Shown piece after piece: positions 1-5,174 of a stretch of 5,248 bases of DNA; the stretch's first letter is position 1, and the number at the start of each line of letters is the position of its first letter. Source of the stretch: Clostridiaceae bacterium UBA6085 (GTDB taxonomy: Bacteria > Bacillota > Clostridia > Clostridiales > Clostridiaceae). The notes below the pieces were generated by a model, which was given only the letters and a program-made list of their open reading frames with translations, was not told the origin of the DNA and did not search any database. The stretch covers positions 2,718-7,965 of the forward strand of contig DIXH01000023.1 in the NCBI GenBank assembly GCA_002428605.1, in the 5' to 3' direction. A program made the position numbers and the translations under genes.

Positions 1-335
1 GTCATCTGGTCACGAAATTCCAGGGCAAAATCCCTTCCCTTAATTGTGAACCGGACATATGTGTTCCTGAGGTCGTCCTCCTTCTTGTATTTTTCGATGT
101 ATCCCCTTTCAGCAAGCCTTGTCAGGATACCTGATACAGTACCCTTTGAAAGGCTCATGTGCCTGCAGAGGTCCGATACGGTCATTTCCCCTTTGTGTGC
201 AATAAGCTTCACAACTATGACCTGCTGATGCGTAAGGCCGCTCTCACCAAGGCGATCATCAACTGAATGCATAGACAGCGAGTATATCTCCCTTATCAGC
301 ATCGCAAGTCTGAATGAATCTCTTCGTCTGTCCAT
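1..335 (-). CDS. MarR-family winged-helix transcriptional regulator (partial, C-terminus beyond the left edge)
   Basis: The frame opens with ATG at 335 and stays open to the window edge, giving 111 residues with no stop; the C-terminal dimerisation helices are missing. A strong Shine-Dalgarno (GAGGGGGTG, 341-349) sits 7 nt before the ATG and decides the start. The protein reads as a MarR N-terminal half: dimerisation helix about 6-30, then LTHQQ (34-38), a helix-turn-helix at about 52-75 with a recognition helix around SLSKGTVSGILTRL (61-74), and a beta wing at about 80-97 with the family-typical acidic-x-Arg element (DDLR, 87-90) and RFTIKG. MarR proteins are dimeric cytosolic repressors or activators, often released by small phenolic or lipophilic ligands. 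It lies downstream of the kinase gene in the same direction but is separated by a terminator and has its own promoter with a dyad at the start site, so autoregulation is likely. Ligand and targets cannot be read; a FabT-like lipid role is only a guess from the plsC neighbour. Confidence 0.9.
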   Translation of the reverse strand, partial: MDRRRDSFRLAMLIREIYSLSMHSVDDRLGESGLTHQQVIVVKLIAHKGEMTVSDLCRHMSLSKGTVSGILTRLAERGYIEKYKKEDDLRNTYVRFTIKGRDFALEFRDQM

Positions 336-377
336 TGTCACACCCCCTCGTATAACGCAGCATGTCTGATGGTAATA

Positions 378-391
378 GTTTGCATGCGAAC
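378..391. promoter_or_regulatory. Candidate MarR operator over the transcription start
   Basis: The 14-bp dyad GTTTGCATGCGAAC matches its own reverse complement at 12 of 14 positions; the one mismatched pair is T against C. It abuts the downstream edge of the -10 box and is centred on the predicted start site near 385. A dimer bound here would block RNA polymerase. Size and placement fit MarR-type autorepression, but the protein-site match is inferred. Confidence 0.55.
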
Positions 392-420
392 AATATACCA
401 TTGCCCGAATTGCATGTCAA
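392..420 (-). promoter_or_regulatory. Sigma-A-type promoter of the marR-family gene
   Basis: On the minus strand a perfect TTGACA (415-420) and TATATT (392-397) are separated by exactly 17 bp (398-414). A TG one base upstream of the -10 box (TGGTATATT) makes it an extended -10 as well. The predicted transcription start is near 385, leaving a leader of about 50 nt before the ATG at 335. This is among the strongest promoters in the window, which suits a gene that needs tight repression. Confidence 0.82.
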
Positions 421-451
421 CAGATTTTTATTCAGGACAGCCCCGTCAAAG

Positions 452-461
452 CTGACGTCAG
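452..461. repeat. Perfect 10-bp palindrome upstream of the marR promoter
   Basis: CTGACGTCAG is identical to its reverse complement. It lies about 31 bp upstream of the -35 box of the marR promoter and about 20 bp downstream of the kinase terminator. TCAA and TTGA motifs flank it slightly asymmetrically. It could be an activator or second regulator site; no factor can be named. Confidence 0.35.
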
Positions 462-477
462 TTGAGCAGCTTCATTT

Positions 478-508
478 AAAATCCCCAGGCAACATGATTG
501 CCTGGGGA
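478..508 (-). terminator. Intrinsic terminator of the plsC-kinase operon
   Basis: Arms at 482-492 and 498-508 form an 11-bp perfect stem (core CCCCAGGCAA with TTGCCTGGGG) around a 5-nt loop at 493-497. On the minus strand the stem is followed by TTTT (478-481) and then AAAT. It begins 6 nt after the kinase stop codon (515-517), so it should end the plsC-kinase transcript and insulate marR, which carries its own promoter. Confidence 0.88.
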
Positions 509-514
509 AATGTA

Positions 515-1714
515 CTATTTTTCAGTTGCAAGACGGTACGTATCTTCAGCTATTATCTTCTCTTCATTTGCATAGGTCACAAGGATCTTAACCTTTGAGC
601 TGTCGCTGCTTATGATGCCCTCGCCTTTAAGGGACCTGTTCTTCTCCCTGTCAAGCTCGATGCCCATGAACTCAAGCCCTTCGCACACCTTCTCCCTGAT
701 ATACCAGGCGTTTTCTCCGACTCCGCCTGAAAAGGCCAGAATATCGGTTCCCCCGAGTATAGCTGAATATGCGCCAACGTATTTCCTGAACCTGTGGCAC
801 ACGGCCTCGATGGTTGCTTCTGCCCTCTTGTCTCCTTTGTCAGCTGCCTCCTTGATCTCCCGCATGTCGTTGCTGATGCCTGACATGCCCTTCCACCCGC
901 TCTTCTTGTTTATCATGTCATCAGCCTCATCTACAGACAGGCCTTCCTTGCGCATGATATAAAGAACGGCGGCGGTATCCACATCACCTGTCCTTGTAGA
1001 CTGTATAAGTCCTTCATGCGGGGTGAAGCCTGTGGAAACCTCGACTGACCTGCCGTAGCTCACTGCATTTGCCGTAGTGCCGCTGCCAAGCATGAGGTTG
1101 ACGATCCTGAAGGATTCGAATGGCTCCCCGATAAGCTTTTCCAGCCCTTCGGCCATGCTTCTGAAAGCGATTCCGTGGAACCCGTATCTCCTTATCCCGT
1201 ACTTCTCCCTGTATTCATGCGGCAATCCGTAAAGATATGCCGACTCGGGCAGAGTGCTGTGGAAGCCGTTGTCGAACACAGCCACCTGAAGTACTTCAGG
1301 AAGAAGCTTCCTTACTGCATAGATACCTGCCAGATGATTTGGATTGTGAAGCGGAGCAAGGTCCTTGATTTCCTCTATGTCCCTGATTACAGCTTCATCA
1401 ATTACCACTGAGACATTTCGCCTGTCTCCACCCTGGACCACCCTGTGGCCGACTGCTCCGATATCTTCCTTAGAAAGGCCAAGCCCCTCTTCTTTGCTGA
1501 AGAGTGAATGAAGGATAAGGTCAATGCCTTCCTCGTGGTTCCTTACCGGAACTATGTGCAGCTCTTCCTTTCCTTCTCCTGTGCCGAACTTGAACTCGGC
1601 ATCTTCGTACCCTATCCTTCCGATTCCGCCTTTGGCAGCTATGGAGTATCCGGGCATTTCAACAACCTGGAACTTTATTGATGAGCTTCCGCAATTCAAA
1701 ACAAGTATGTTCAT
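515..1714 (-). CDS. ackA: Acetate kinase family protein with altered active-site signature
   Basis: A full-length ASKHA-fold kinase of 399 residues, the usual size for acetate kinase, which interconverts acetate plus ATP with acetyl phosphate plus ADP in the cytosol. Numbering falls in register with the well-studied Methanosarcina thermophila enzyme. Present are NCGSSS (7-12, Asn7, Ser10, Ser12), GHRVV with Arg91, the acetate-pocket residues Val93, Leu122, Phe179 and Pro232, His123, Asp148, RRYGFHG with His180, STRTGD with Arg241, GGVGEN (330-335) and NEE with Glu384. Odd points: the family signature HLGNG reads MLGSG (208-212), so His208 is Met and Asn211 is Ser; VVHGG reads VVQGG (His94 to Gln); GFHGTSH reads GFHGIAF. 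Start ATG has the strong SD AGGAGGGG, which overlaps the plsC stop, so the two genes are translationally close. No pta is adjacent. Family assignment is firm. Whether acetate is the true substrate is open, so the symbol names the family. Confidence 0.9.
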   Translation of the reverse strand: MNILVLNCGSSSIKFQVVEMPGYSIAAKGGIGRIGYEDAEFKFGTGEGKEELHIVPVRNHEEGIDLILHSLFSKEEGLGLSKEDIGAVGHRVVQGGDRRNVSVVIDEAVIRDIEEIKDLAPLHNPNHLAGIYAVRKLLPEVLQVAVFDNGFHSTLPESAYLYGLPHEYREKYGIRRYGFHGIAFRSMAEGLEKLIGEPFESFRIVNLMLGSGTTANAVSYGRSVEVSTGFTPHEGLIQSTRTGDVDTAAVLYIMRKEGLSVDEADDMINKKSGWKGMSGISNDMREIKEAADKGDKRAEATIEAVCHRFRKYVGAYSAILGGTDILAFSGGVGENAWYIREKVCEGLEFMGIELDREKNRSLKGEGIISSDSSKVKILVTYANEEKIIAEDTYRLATEK

Positions 1715-1726
1715 ATTCCCCTCCTA
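1715..1726 (-). promoter_or_regulatory. Kinase ribosome binding site overlapping the plsC stop
   Basis: The minus-strand sequence AAATAGGAGGGGAATATG contains the plsC stop TAG (1724-1726), whose AG begins the AGGAGGGG Shine-Dalgarno of the kinase. Ribosomes ending plsC therefore sit on the next initiation site, a layout that commonly gives coupled translation and fixes the stoichiometry of the two proteins. Confidence 0.8.
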
Positions 1727-2467
1727 TTTATAGCCATGTAGAGATTTCAGCCTGTCCAGCTCATTCTGGATCCTCACCTTCACCAGGTCATCTATGTTCT
1801 TTCTTTCATCCGCTGTAAGCTTGTCCGGATATATCGGGTCAAGGTAGGTAAGGTATACGTCGACACCGGTCCTGATCTTGCCGGTTGCCTCGAAGATCTT
1901 GAAGGTGTTGTCTATCACAAGGGGCACAATGGGGCATCCTGTCTTCTGTGCGACCTTGAAGCTTCCCTTGTGGAATTCCCCCATGGTATGGCTCTTGCTT
2001 CTCGTACCCTCGGGATAAATGAGGACATCGTTACCCTCCTTGATGTACTCAATGGCCTGCAGTATCACCTTAAGCCCTTCCCTGGAGTTCTCCCTGTCGA
2101 GGAAGAGAGTCTCAAAGGACCCGGCGATGATCTCGGCGAAAGGGATCTTTGTCATTTCCATCTTCGCTATGTAGGTCTCCTTCCTTTCAGACCTGAGCGC
2201 AAGCATGGTGTATGGGTCGAAGTACGACTGGTGGTTGCCCATGTACAGTACAGGTTCCTTGGGGACGTTTTCCCTGCCCTGGATATGAAGGTTGACCTTG
2301 AATATCTTCATGGCCTCCCTTGCATGCTGGTTTCCAACCTTGGTTGCATACCAGTAAAGCTTTTCTCTGTCCCCTTCCCTGATAAGCTGTCTTATCTTTA
2401 TTGTCTTTGGAATCATCTTCATGTAGGAGATGATAAATCTTGCCTTCAGCAACAAATCAAAACTCAT
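1724..2467 (-). CDS. plsC: 1-acyl-sn-glycerol-3-phosphate acyltransferase (PlsC/LPLAT family)
   Basis: The 247-residue protein carries the four acyltransferase blocks in order. Block I is NHQSYFD (78-84, the catalytic HX4D pair His79/Asp84); block II is ETLFLDR (119-125), the glycerol-phosphate-binding arginine region; block III is YPEGTRS (151-157); block IV is CPIVPLVI (178-185). The length is typical of bacterial PlsC, which acylates lysophosphatidic acid to phosphatidic acid at the inner face of the membrane. The N-terminal 20 residues are moderately hydrophobic (DLLLKARFIISYMKMIP) and may lie in the membrane. ATG at 2467 is preceded by GGAG (2475-2478) at 7 nt. It is the first gene of a two-gene operon with the acetate-kinase-family gene; only 9 nt separate stop and next start. 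It diverges from the MBL-fold gene. The acyl donor (acyl-ACP or acyl-CoA) cannot be read, and related LPLAT enzymes with other acceptors are possible. Confidence 0.92.
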   Translation of the reverse strand: MSFDLLLKARFIISYMKMIPKTIKIRQLIREGDREKLYWYATKVGNQHAREAMKIFKVNLHIQGRENVPKEPVLYMGNHQSYFDPYTMLALRSERKETYIAKMEMTKIPFAEIIAGSFETLFLDRENSREGLKVILQAIEYIKEGNDVLIYPEGTRSKSHTMGEFHKGSFKVAQKTGCPIVPLVIDNTFKIFEATGKIRTGVDVYLTYLDPIYPDKLTADERKNIDDLVKVRIQNELDRLKSLHGYK

Positions 2468-2501
2468 ATGTTTACTCCATTCACTTAATAGTTACCCTAT
2501 G

Positions 2502-2531
2502 ATTATATACCAACAGGAGCGCTCCGTACAA
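2502..2531 (-). promoter_or_regulatory. Probable plsC-kinase operon promoter with internal dyad
   Basis: A perfect TATAAT lies at 2502-2507 on the minus strand, about 35 nt before the plsC ATG. The best -35 is the weak TTGTAC (2526-2531) at 18 bp. The spacer holds the perfect 10-bp palindrome GGAGCGCTCC (2516-2525), directly against the -35 box. A good -10, a poor -35 and a dyad in the spacer together suggest a regulated promoter. The factor is unknown. Confidence 0.6.
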
Positions 2532-2569
2532 ACTGGAAAGATGTTCTGAAGGATTCGAATTCATTGAAA

Positions 2570-2587
2570 GCCGGAATATTTTCCGGC
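2570..2587. repeat. Inverted repeat midway between divergent promoters
   Basis: GCCGGAA (2570-2576) and TTCCGGC (2581-2587) form a perfect 7-bp dyad around TATT. It lies almost equidistant from the -35 regions of the plsC promoter (2531) and the MBL-gene promoter (2622). No gene runs into it from either side and no good U-tract follows, so it is more plausibly a protein-binding site than a terminator. Confidence 0.45.
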
Positions 2588-2621
2588 CCATGCGTAAAAA
2601 GTGGCAGATTTCAGCATAATG

Positions 2622-2650
2622 TGGATATAAACGTCATGATTTGGTAAAAT
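2622..2650 (+). promoter_or_regulatory. Probable promoter of the MBL-fold gene
   Basis: TGGATA (2622-2627, 4 of 6 matches to TTGACA) and TAAAAT (2645-2650, 5 of 6) are spaced by 17 bp, and TGG before the -10 gives an extended -10 element. The predicted start is near 2657. This places the upstream in-frame TTG at 2641 inside the promoter and supports translation from TTG 2677. Confidence 0.55.
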
Positions 2651-2676
2651 ATACATATGGAAACGAGGTGTCTTGG

Positions 2677-3570
2677 TTGAAGAAAAGGGCATATGCGCCT
2701 GTAGCGCTATTCATAATATTTCTGACAGGTATCTTTGGGATGTATTTTCTCCTTGAGAACGGCATTATCGGCACTACAAAGGTCAGCAGCGTCGAACTCA
2801 TCGAAAGGGTCAAGGACCCGGTCAAGGTTCATTTCATTGATGTCGGAATGGGTGACTCCATATTCATAGAGGTTAAGGATGTCAACATACTGATTGATGC
2901 GGGACCAAAGGAAAACGCCATGAGGGTCGTAGCATATCTGAAGTCCTTTGGAGTTGAGAAGCTTGATTTCATTTTCCTGTCGCACATCCACGAGGACCAT
3001 ATGGGCGGAATGGCTGAGGTGATCAGGAACTTCGATGTTGGGAAGTTCTATGCATCAGACAAGGAGATCGCAACCAGAAGTTACGAGAGCATGATCAGTG
3101 CCCTGGCTGAAAAAGGTGTGCCTGTAACCGAAGCGAAGGCAGGCGTGACACTGACTTTCGACGAAAACATAACACTTTCGCTTCTCTCGCCGAATTCACT
3201 TGAGTACATCAATCCTAACAACTACTCACCTGTCACAAAGCTCAGCTACGGCCAGACAGCCTTCCTCTTCACCGGAGATGCTGAAAACACCGTGGAACAG
3301 GAGGTAATAAGGAGAGGGCTTAACATAAAGGCGGATGTCTTCAAGGCAGCCCATCATGGCAGCACCACTTCAAACACAAGGAGCTTCCTTGAAAGGGTAG
3401 ACCCTGACTATGTGGTCGTGACATCCGAGGATGGCAATGACTTCAACCTTCCTGATGAGACCATAATGAGCCTTTTCTCCGAGCTTGGGAGCAAGGTACT
3501 GATGACTGAGGAACTCGGCTCGATAACCTTTTCCTCGGATGGAAGAGAAGTAAGGCTACTAAATCATTGA
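2677..3570 (+). CDS. Membrane-anchored metallo-beta-lactamase-fold hydrolase, ComEC C-terminal-domain-like
   Basis: From TTG 2677 the protein has 297 residues. GAGGTG (2665-2670) lies 6 nt before this TTG, and the resulting N-terminus MKKR followed by a hydrophobic stretch (about 5-26) is a classic signal anchor, so the body should face outside. An in-frame TTG at 2641 would add 12 residues but lies in the promoter. The domain resembles the MBL domain of the DNA-uptake protein ComEC: HFIDVGMGDS (52-61), LIDAG (72-76), metal motif SHIHEDHMGG (102-111, HxHxDH), KLSYGQTAFLFTGDAE (188-203) with the metal Asp201, and AAHHGS (224-229). The late family motif, usually ending in HP, reads NLP (257-259), so that His is lost. 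There is no ComEC channel, so this is a stand-alone relative; nuclease or phosphodiesterase activity is likely but the substrate is unknown. The gene diverges from plsC and precedes gltX with no terminator between. Confidence 0.85.
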   Translation: MKKRAYAPVALFIIFLTGIFGMYFLLENGIIGTTKVSSVELIERVKDPVKVHFIDVGMGDSIFIEVKDVNILIDAGPKENAMRVVAYLKSFGVEKLDFIFLSHIHEDHMGGMAEVIRNFDVGKFYASDKEIATRSYESMISALAEKGVPVTEAKAGVTLTFDENITLSLLSPNSLEYINPNNYSPVTKLSYGQTAFLFTGDAENTVEQEVIRRGLNIKADVFKAAHHGSTTSNTRSFLERVDPDYVVVTSEDGNDFNLPDETIMSLFSELGSKVLMTEELGSITFSSDGREVRLLNH

Positions 3571-3594
3571 CACCATTTTACCTGATAGTATAAT
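3567..3594 (+). promoter_or_regulatory. Sigma-A-type promoter of gltX overlapping the upstream stop codon
   Basis: A perfect TTGACA (3567-3572) and perfect TATAAT (3589-3594) are separated by 16 bp. The TGA stop of the MBL-fold gene (3568-3570) is part of the -35 box. The predicted start is near 3601, leaving a leader of about 60 nt. gltX can thus be transcribed independently as well as by read-through. Confidence 0.85.
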
Positions 3595-3608
3595 AAATTG
3601 AGAGAGAA

Positions 3609-3654
3609 TGGAGAAGTTTCGGGATTACCGGAGCTTCTTCAGTCACGAAGGAGG
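3609..3654 (+). promoter_or_regulatory. gltX leader hairpin with an alternative fold covering the ribosome binding site
   Basis: Positions 3609-3622 can pair continuously with 3628-3641 (14 bp including three G-U pairs, loop GATTA). The 3' arm segment CTTCTTC (3634-3640) can instead pair with GAAGGAG (3647-3653), which is the gltX Shine-Dalgarno (7 bp, one G-U pair, 6-nt loop). The upstream segment GGAGAAG (3610-3616) imitates the Shine-Dalgarno, so the two folds exclude each other. No U-run follows the hairpin, so it is not an intrinsic terminator. Pairing is seen in the sequence; a regulatory role is inferred. Confidence 0.5.
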
Positions 3655-3659
3655 AAATC

Positions 3660-5123
3660 ATGACCAGGATAAGGACCAGATTCGCACCGAGCCCTACAGG
3701 ATACATGCATGTCGGCAACCTGAGGACCGCATTGTATGCATATCTTATAGCGAAGCACGAAGACGGAGATTTCATACTAAGGATAGAGGATACCGACCAG
3801 GAAAGATATGTGGACGGTGCTGTCGAGGTGATCTATGACACTTTAAAGGCAACAGGACTTTCCCATGACGAAGGTCCGGATGTCGGAGGACCGGTCGGTC
3901 CCTATGTGCAGAGCGAGAGAAAGCCGATCTACCTTGAGCATGCAAAGCATCTCGTGGAGAAGAAGGAAGCCTACTACTGCTTCTGCACCAAGGAAAGGCT
4001 TGACCTTCTGAGGGAGAACGCAGAAGCCCTGAAGAAGCCCTTCAGGTATGACAAGCATTGTGTAGATCTTTCAAAGGAGGAGGTCGAAAGGAACCTGGCT
4101 AGTGGGATGCCGTATGTCATAAGGCAGGACAACCCTTCCGAGGGGGAGACAAAGTTCGAGGATGTCATATACGGGACAATTTCAGTTGGCAATGAGGAGC
4201 TGGAGGACATGGTCCTAATCAAGAGCGACGGACTGCCGACCTACAACTTCGCTAACGTTGTTGACGACCACCTTATGGGAATAACTCACGTAGTCAGGGG
4301 AAGCGAATATCTTGCTTCATCACCCAAGTACAACAGGCTTTACGAGGCTTTCGGCTGGGAGGTCCCCGTATATGTCCACTGCCCTCCGATCATGAAGGAT
4401 GCGCAGAACAAGCTGTCAAAGAGAAACGGAGACGCTTCATACCAGGACCTCATGTCAAAAGGCTACCTGAGCGACGCTGTACTGAACTATATTTCACTGC
4501 TTGGATGGAATCCGGGAACGAACCAGGAGATATTCTCGCTGGAGGAGCTGAAGGAAGCCTTCAACTTCAGGAACATCGGCAAATCCCCTGCCATCTTCGA
4601 CCCTGAGAAGCTCAAGTGGATGAATGGAGAATACATCAAGGCAATGCCGCTTGAGAAGTTCCATGAGCTGGCTCTCCCATATATCAGGGAAGACATCAGG
4701 GATAAGCAGCTTGATACCATGAAGATCGCGGCGCTCCTCCATACAAGGACCGAGGTCCTCAGTGAGATCACGGGTCAGCTGGATTTCCTGTATGAGCTCC
4801 CTGAATATTCCACTGACATCTACACACACAAGAAGATGAAGACAGATGCCACCGTATCCCTCGCATCACTCAGGAGGCTCCTGCCTCTTCTTGAGTCGAT
4901 TGGTGAATCCGAATGGACACTTTCAAAGCTGCACGATTCAGTGATGGCTCTTGTGGCTGATATGGGAGTAAAGAACGGCCAGGTGCTGTGGCCGCTGAGG
5001 ACTGCCCTCACAGGCAAGCAGTTCACGCCGGGAGGTGCCTTCGAGGCAGCCGAGATACTTGGCAGGGATGAATCGCTCAAACGTGTTGAAAAGGGCATAG
5101 AGCTTCTTGAAGCACTGGCATAG
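3660..5123 (+). CDS. gltX: Glutamyl-tRNA synthetase (class I)
   Basis: The enzyme charges tRNA-Glu (and, in many Firmicutes, also tRNA-Gln for later amidation) with glutamate using ATP in the cytosol. The 487 residues match the bacterial family length. The N-terminal Rossmann fold carries RFAPSPTGYMHVGNLRTAL (7-25), with the HIGH element as HVGN (17-20), then RIEDTD (41-46). A zinc-site-like region has CFC (107-109) and Cys134. DGLPTYNFANVVDDHLMGITHVVRG (190-214) is the conserved glutamate/tRNA acceptor region, and KLSKR (251-255) is the KMSKS loop. The C-terminal helical anticodon-binding part runs from about 320 to the end. ATG 3660 follows AAGGAGG (3648-3654) at a good distance. It has its own promoter and leader and ends just before a strong terminator, so it is likely the last gene of its unit. 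Small departures (HVGN; Asn256 where His is usual after KLSKR) look like lineage variation. Whether it is discriminating cannot be told. No gatCAB genes are in view. Confidence 0.97.
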   Translation: MTRIRTRFAPSPTGYMHVGNLRTALYAYLIAKHEDGDFILRIEDTDQERYVDGAVEVIYDTLKATGLSHDEGPDVGGPVGPYVQSERKPIYLEHAKHLVEKKEAYYCFCTKERLDLLRENAEALKKPFRYDKHCVDLSKEEVERNLASGMPYVIRQDNPSEGETKFEDVIYGTISVGNEELEDMVLIKSDGLPTYNFANVVDDHLMGITHVVRGSEYLASSPKYNRLYEAFGWEVPVYVHCPPIMKDAQNKLSKRNGDASYQDLMSKGYLSDAVLNYISLLGWNPGTNQEIFSLEELKEAFNFRNIGKSPAIFDPEKLKWMNGEYIKAMPLEKFHELALPYIREDIRDKQLDTMKIAALLHTRTEVLSEITGQLDFLYELPEYSTDIYTHKKMKTDATVSLASLRRLLPLLESIGESEWTLSKLHDSVMALVADMGVKNGQVLWPLRTALTGKQFTPGGAFEAAEILGRDESLKRVEKGIELLEALA

Positions 5124-5125
5124 AC

Positions 5126-5174
5126 AAAGGTGCTGTTGCAAATCTAGAAATGCTAGAGATGCAACAGCACTTTT
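5126..5174 (+). terminator. Two-tiered intrinsic terminator of gltX
   Basis: GTGCTGTTGCA (5130-5140) pairs perfectly with TGCAACAGCAC (5160-5170), and flanking AAAG/TTTT pairing extends the base to 5126-5174. The loop contains a second stem, TCTAG (5143-5147) with CTAGA (5153-5157), separated from the first by a 2x2 internal loop. TTTT (5171-5174) follows on the plus strand. It starts 3 nt after the gltX stop. Read from the other strand the U-run is only CCTTT, so it is mainly one-directional. Confidence 0.88.

Noticed and set aside
362..598. 78-residue open frame on the plus strand across the marR upstream region and the kinase 3' end
   Set aside because: It crosses the marR promoter, the kinase terminator and the kinase C-terminus, and its composition does not look like a protein.
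1107..1121. 15-nt exact direct repeat CTGAAGGATTCGAAT, shared with 2546-2560
   Set aside because: One copy encodes part of the kinase (ESFR region) and the other lies in the plsC upstream region; there are no flanking similarities or third copy, so chance is the simplest explanation.
1970..2488. 172-residue open frame on the plus strand opposite plsC
   Set aside because: It lies almost wholly antisense to a plsC gene with all four family motifs, has no recognisable domain and no convincing ribosome binding site; it is a shadow of the plsC codon pattern.
2570..2587. Intrinsic terminator between plsC and the MBL-fold gene
   Set aside because: The genes diverge, so nothing is transcribed into it, and neither strand has a proper U-run after the stem.
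2634..3000. Minus-strand open frames opposite the MBL-fold gene
   Set aside because: They are antisense to conserved motifs of the MBL domain and have no supporting ribosome binding sites or domains.
3571..3659. T-box riboswitch upstream of gltX
   Set aside because: The predicted leader is only about 60 nt and lacks the conserved T-box motif and terminator/antiterminator pair.
3608..3838. Short open frame starting in the gltX leader and overlapping the gltX start
   Set aside because: It has no ribosome binding site, begins within the leader hairpin and continues in another frame of a clear gltX; considered as a leader peptide but it does not stop before gltX.
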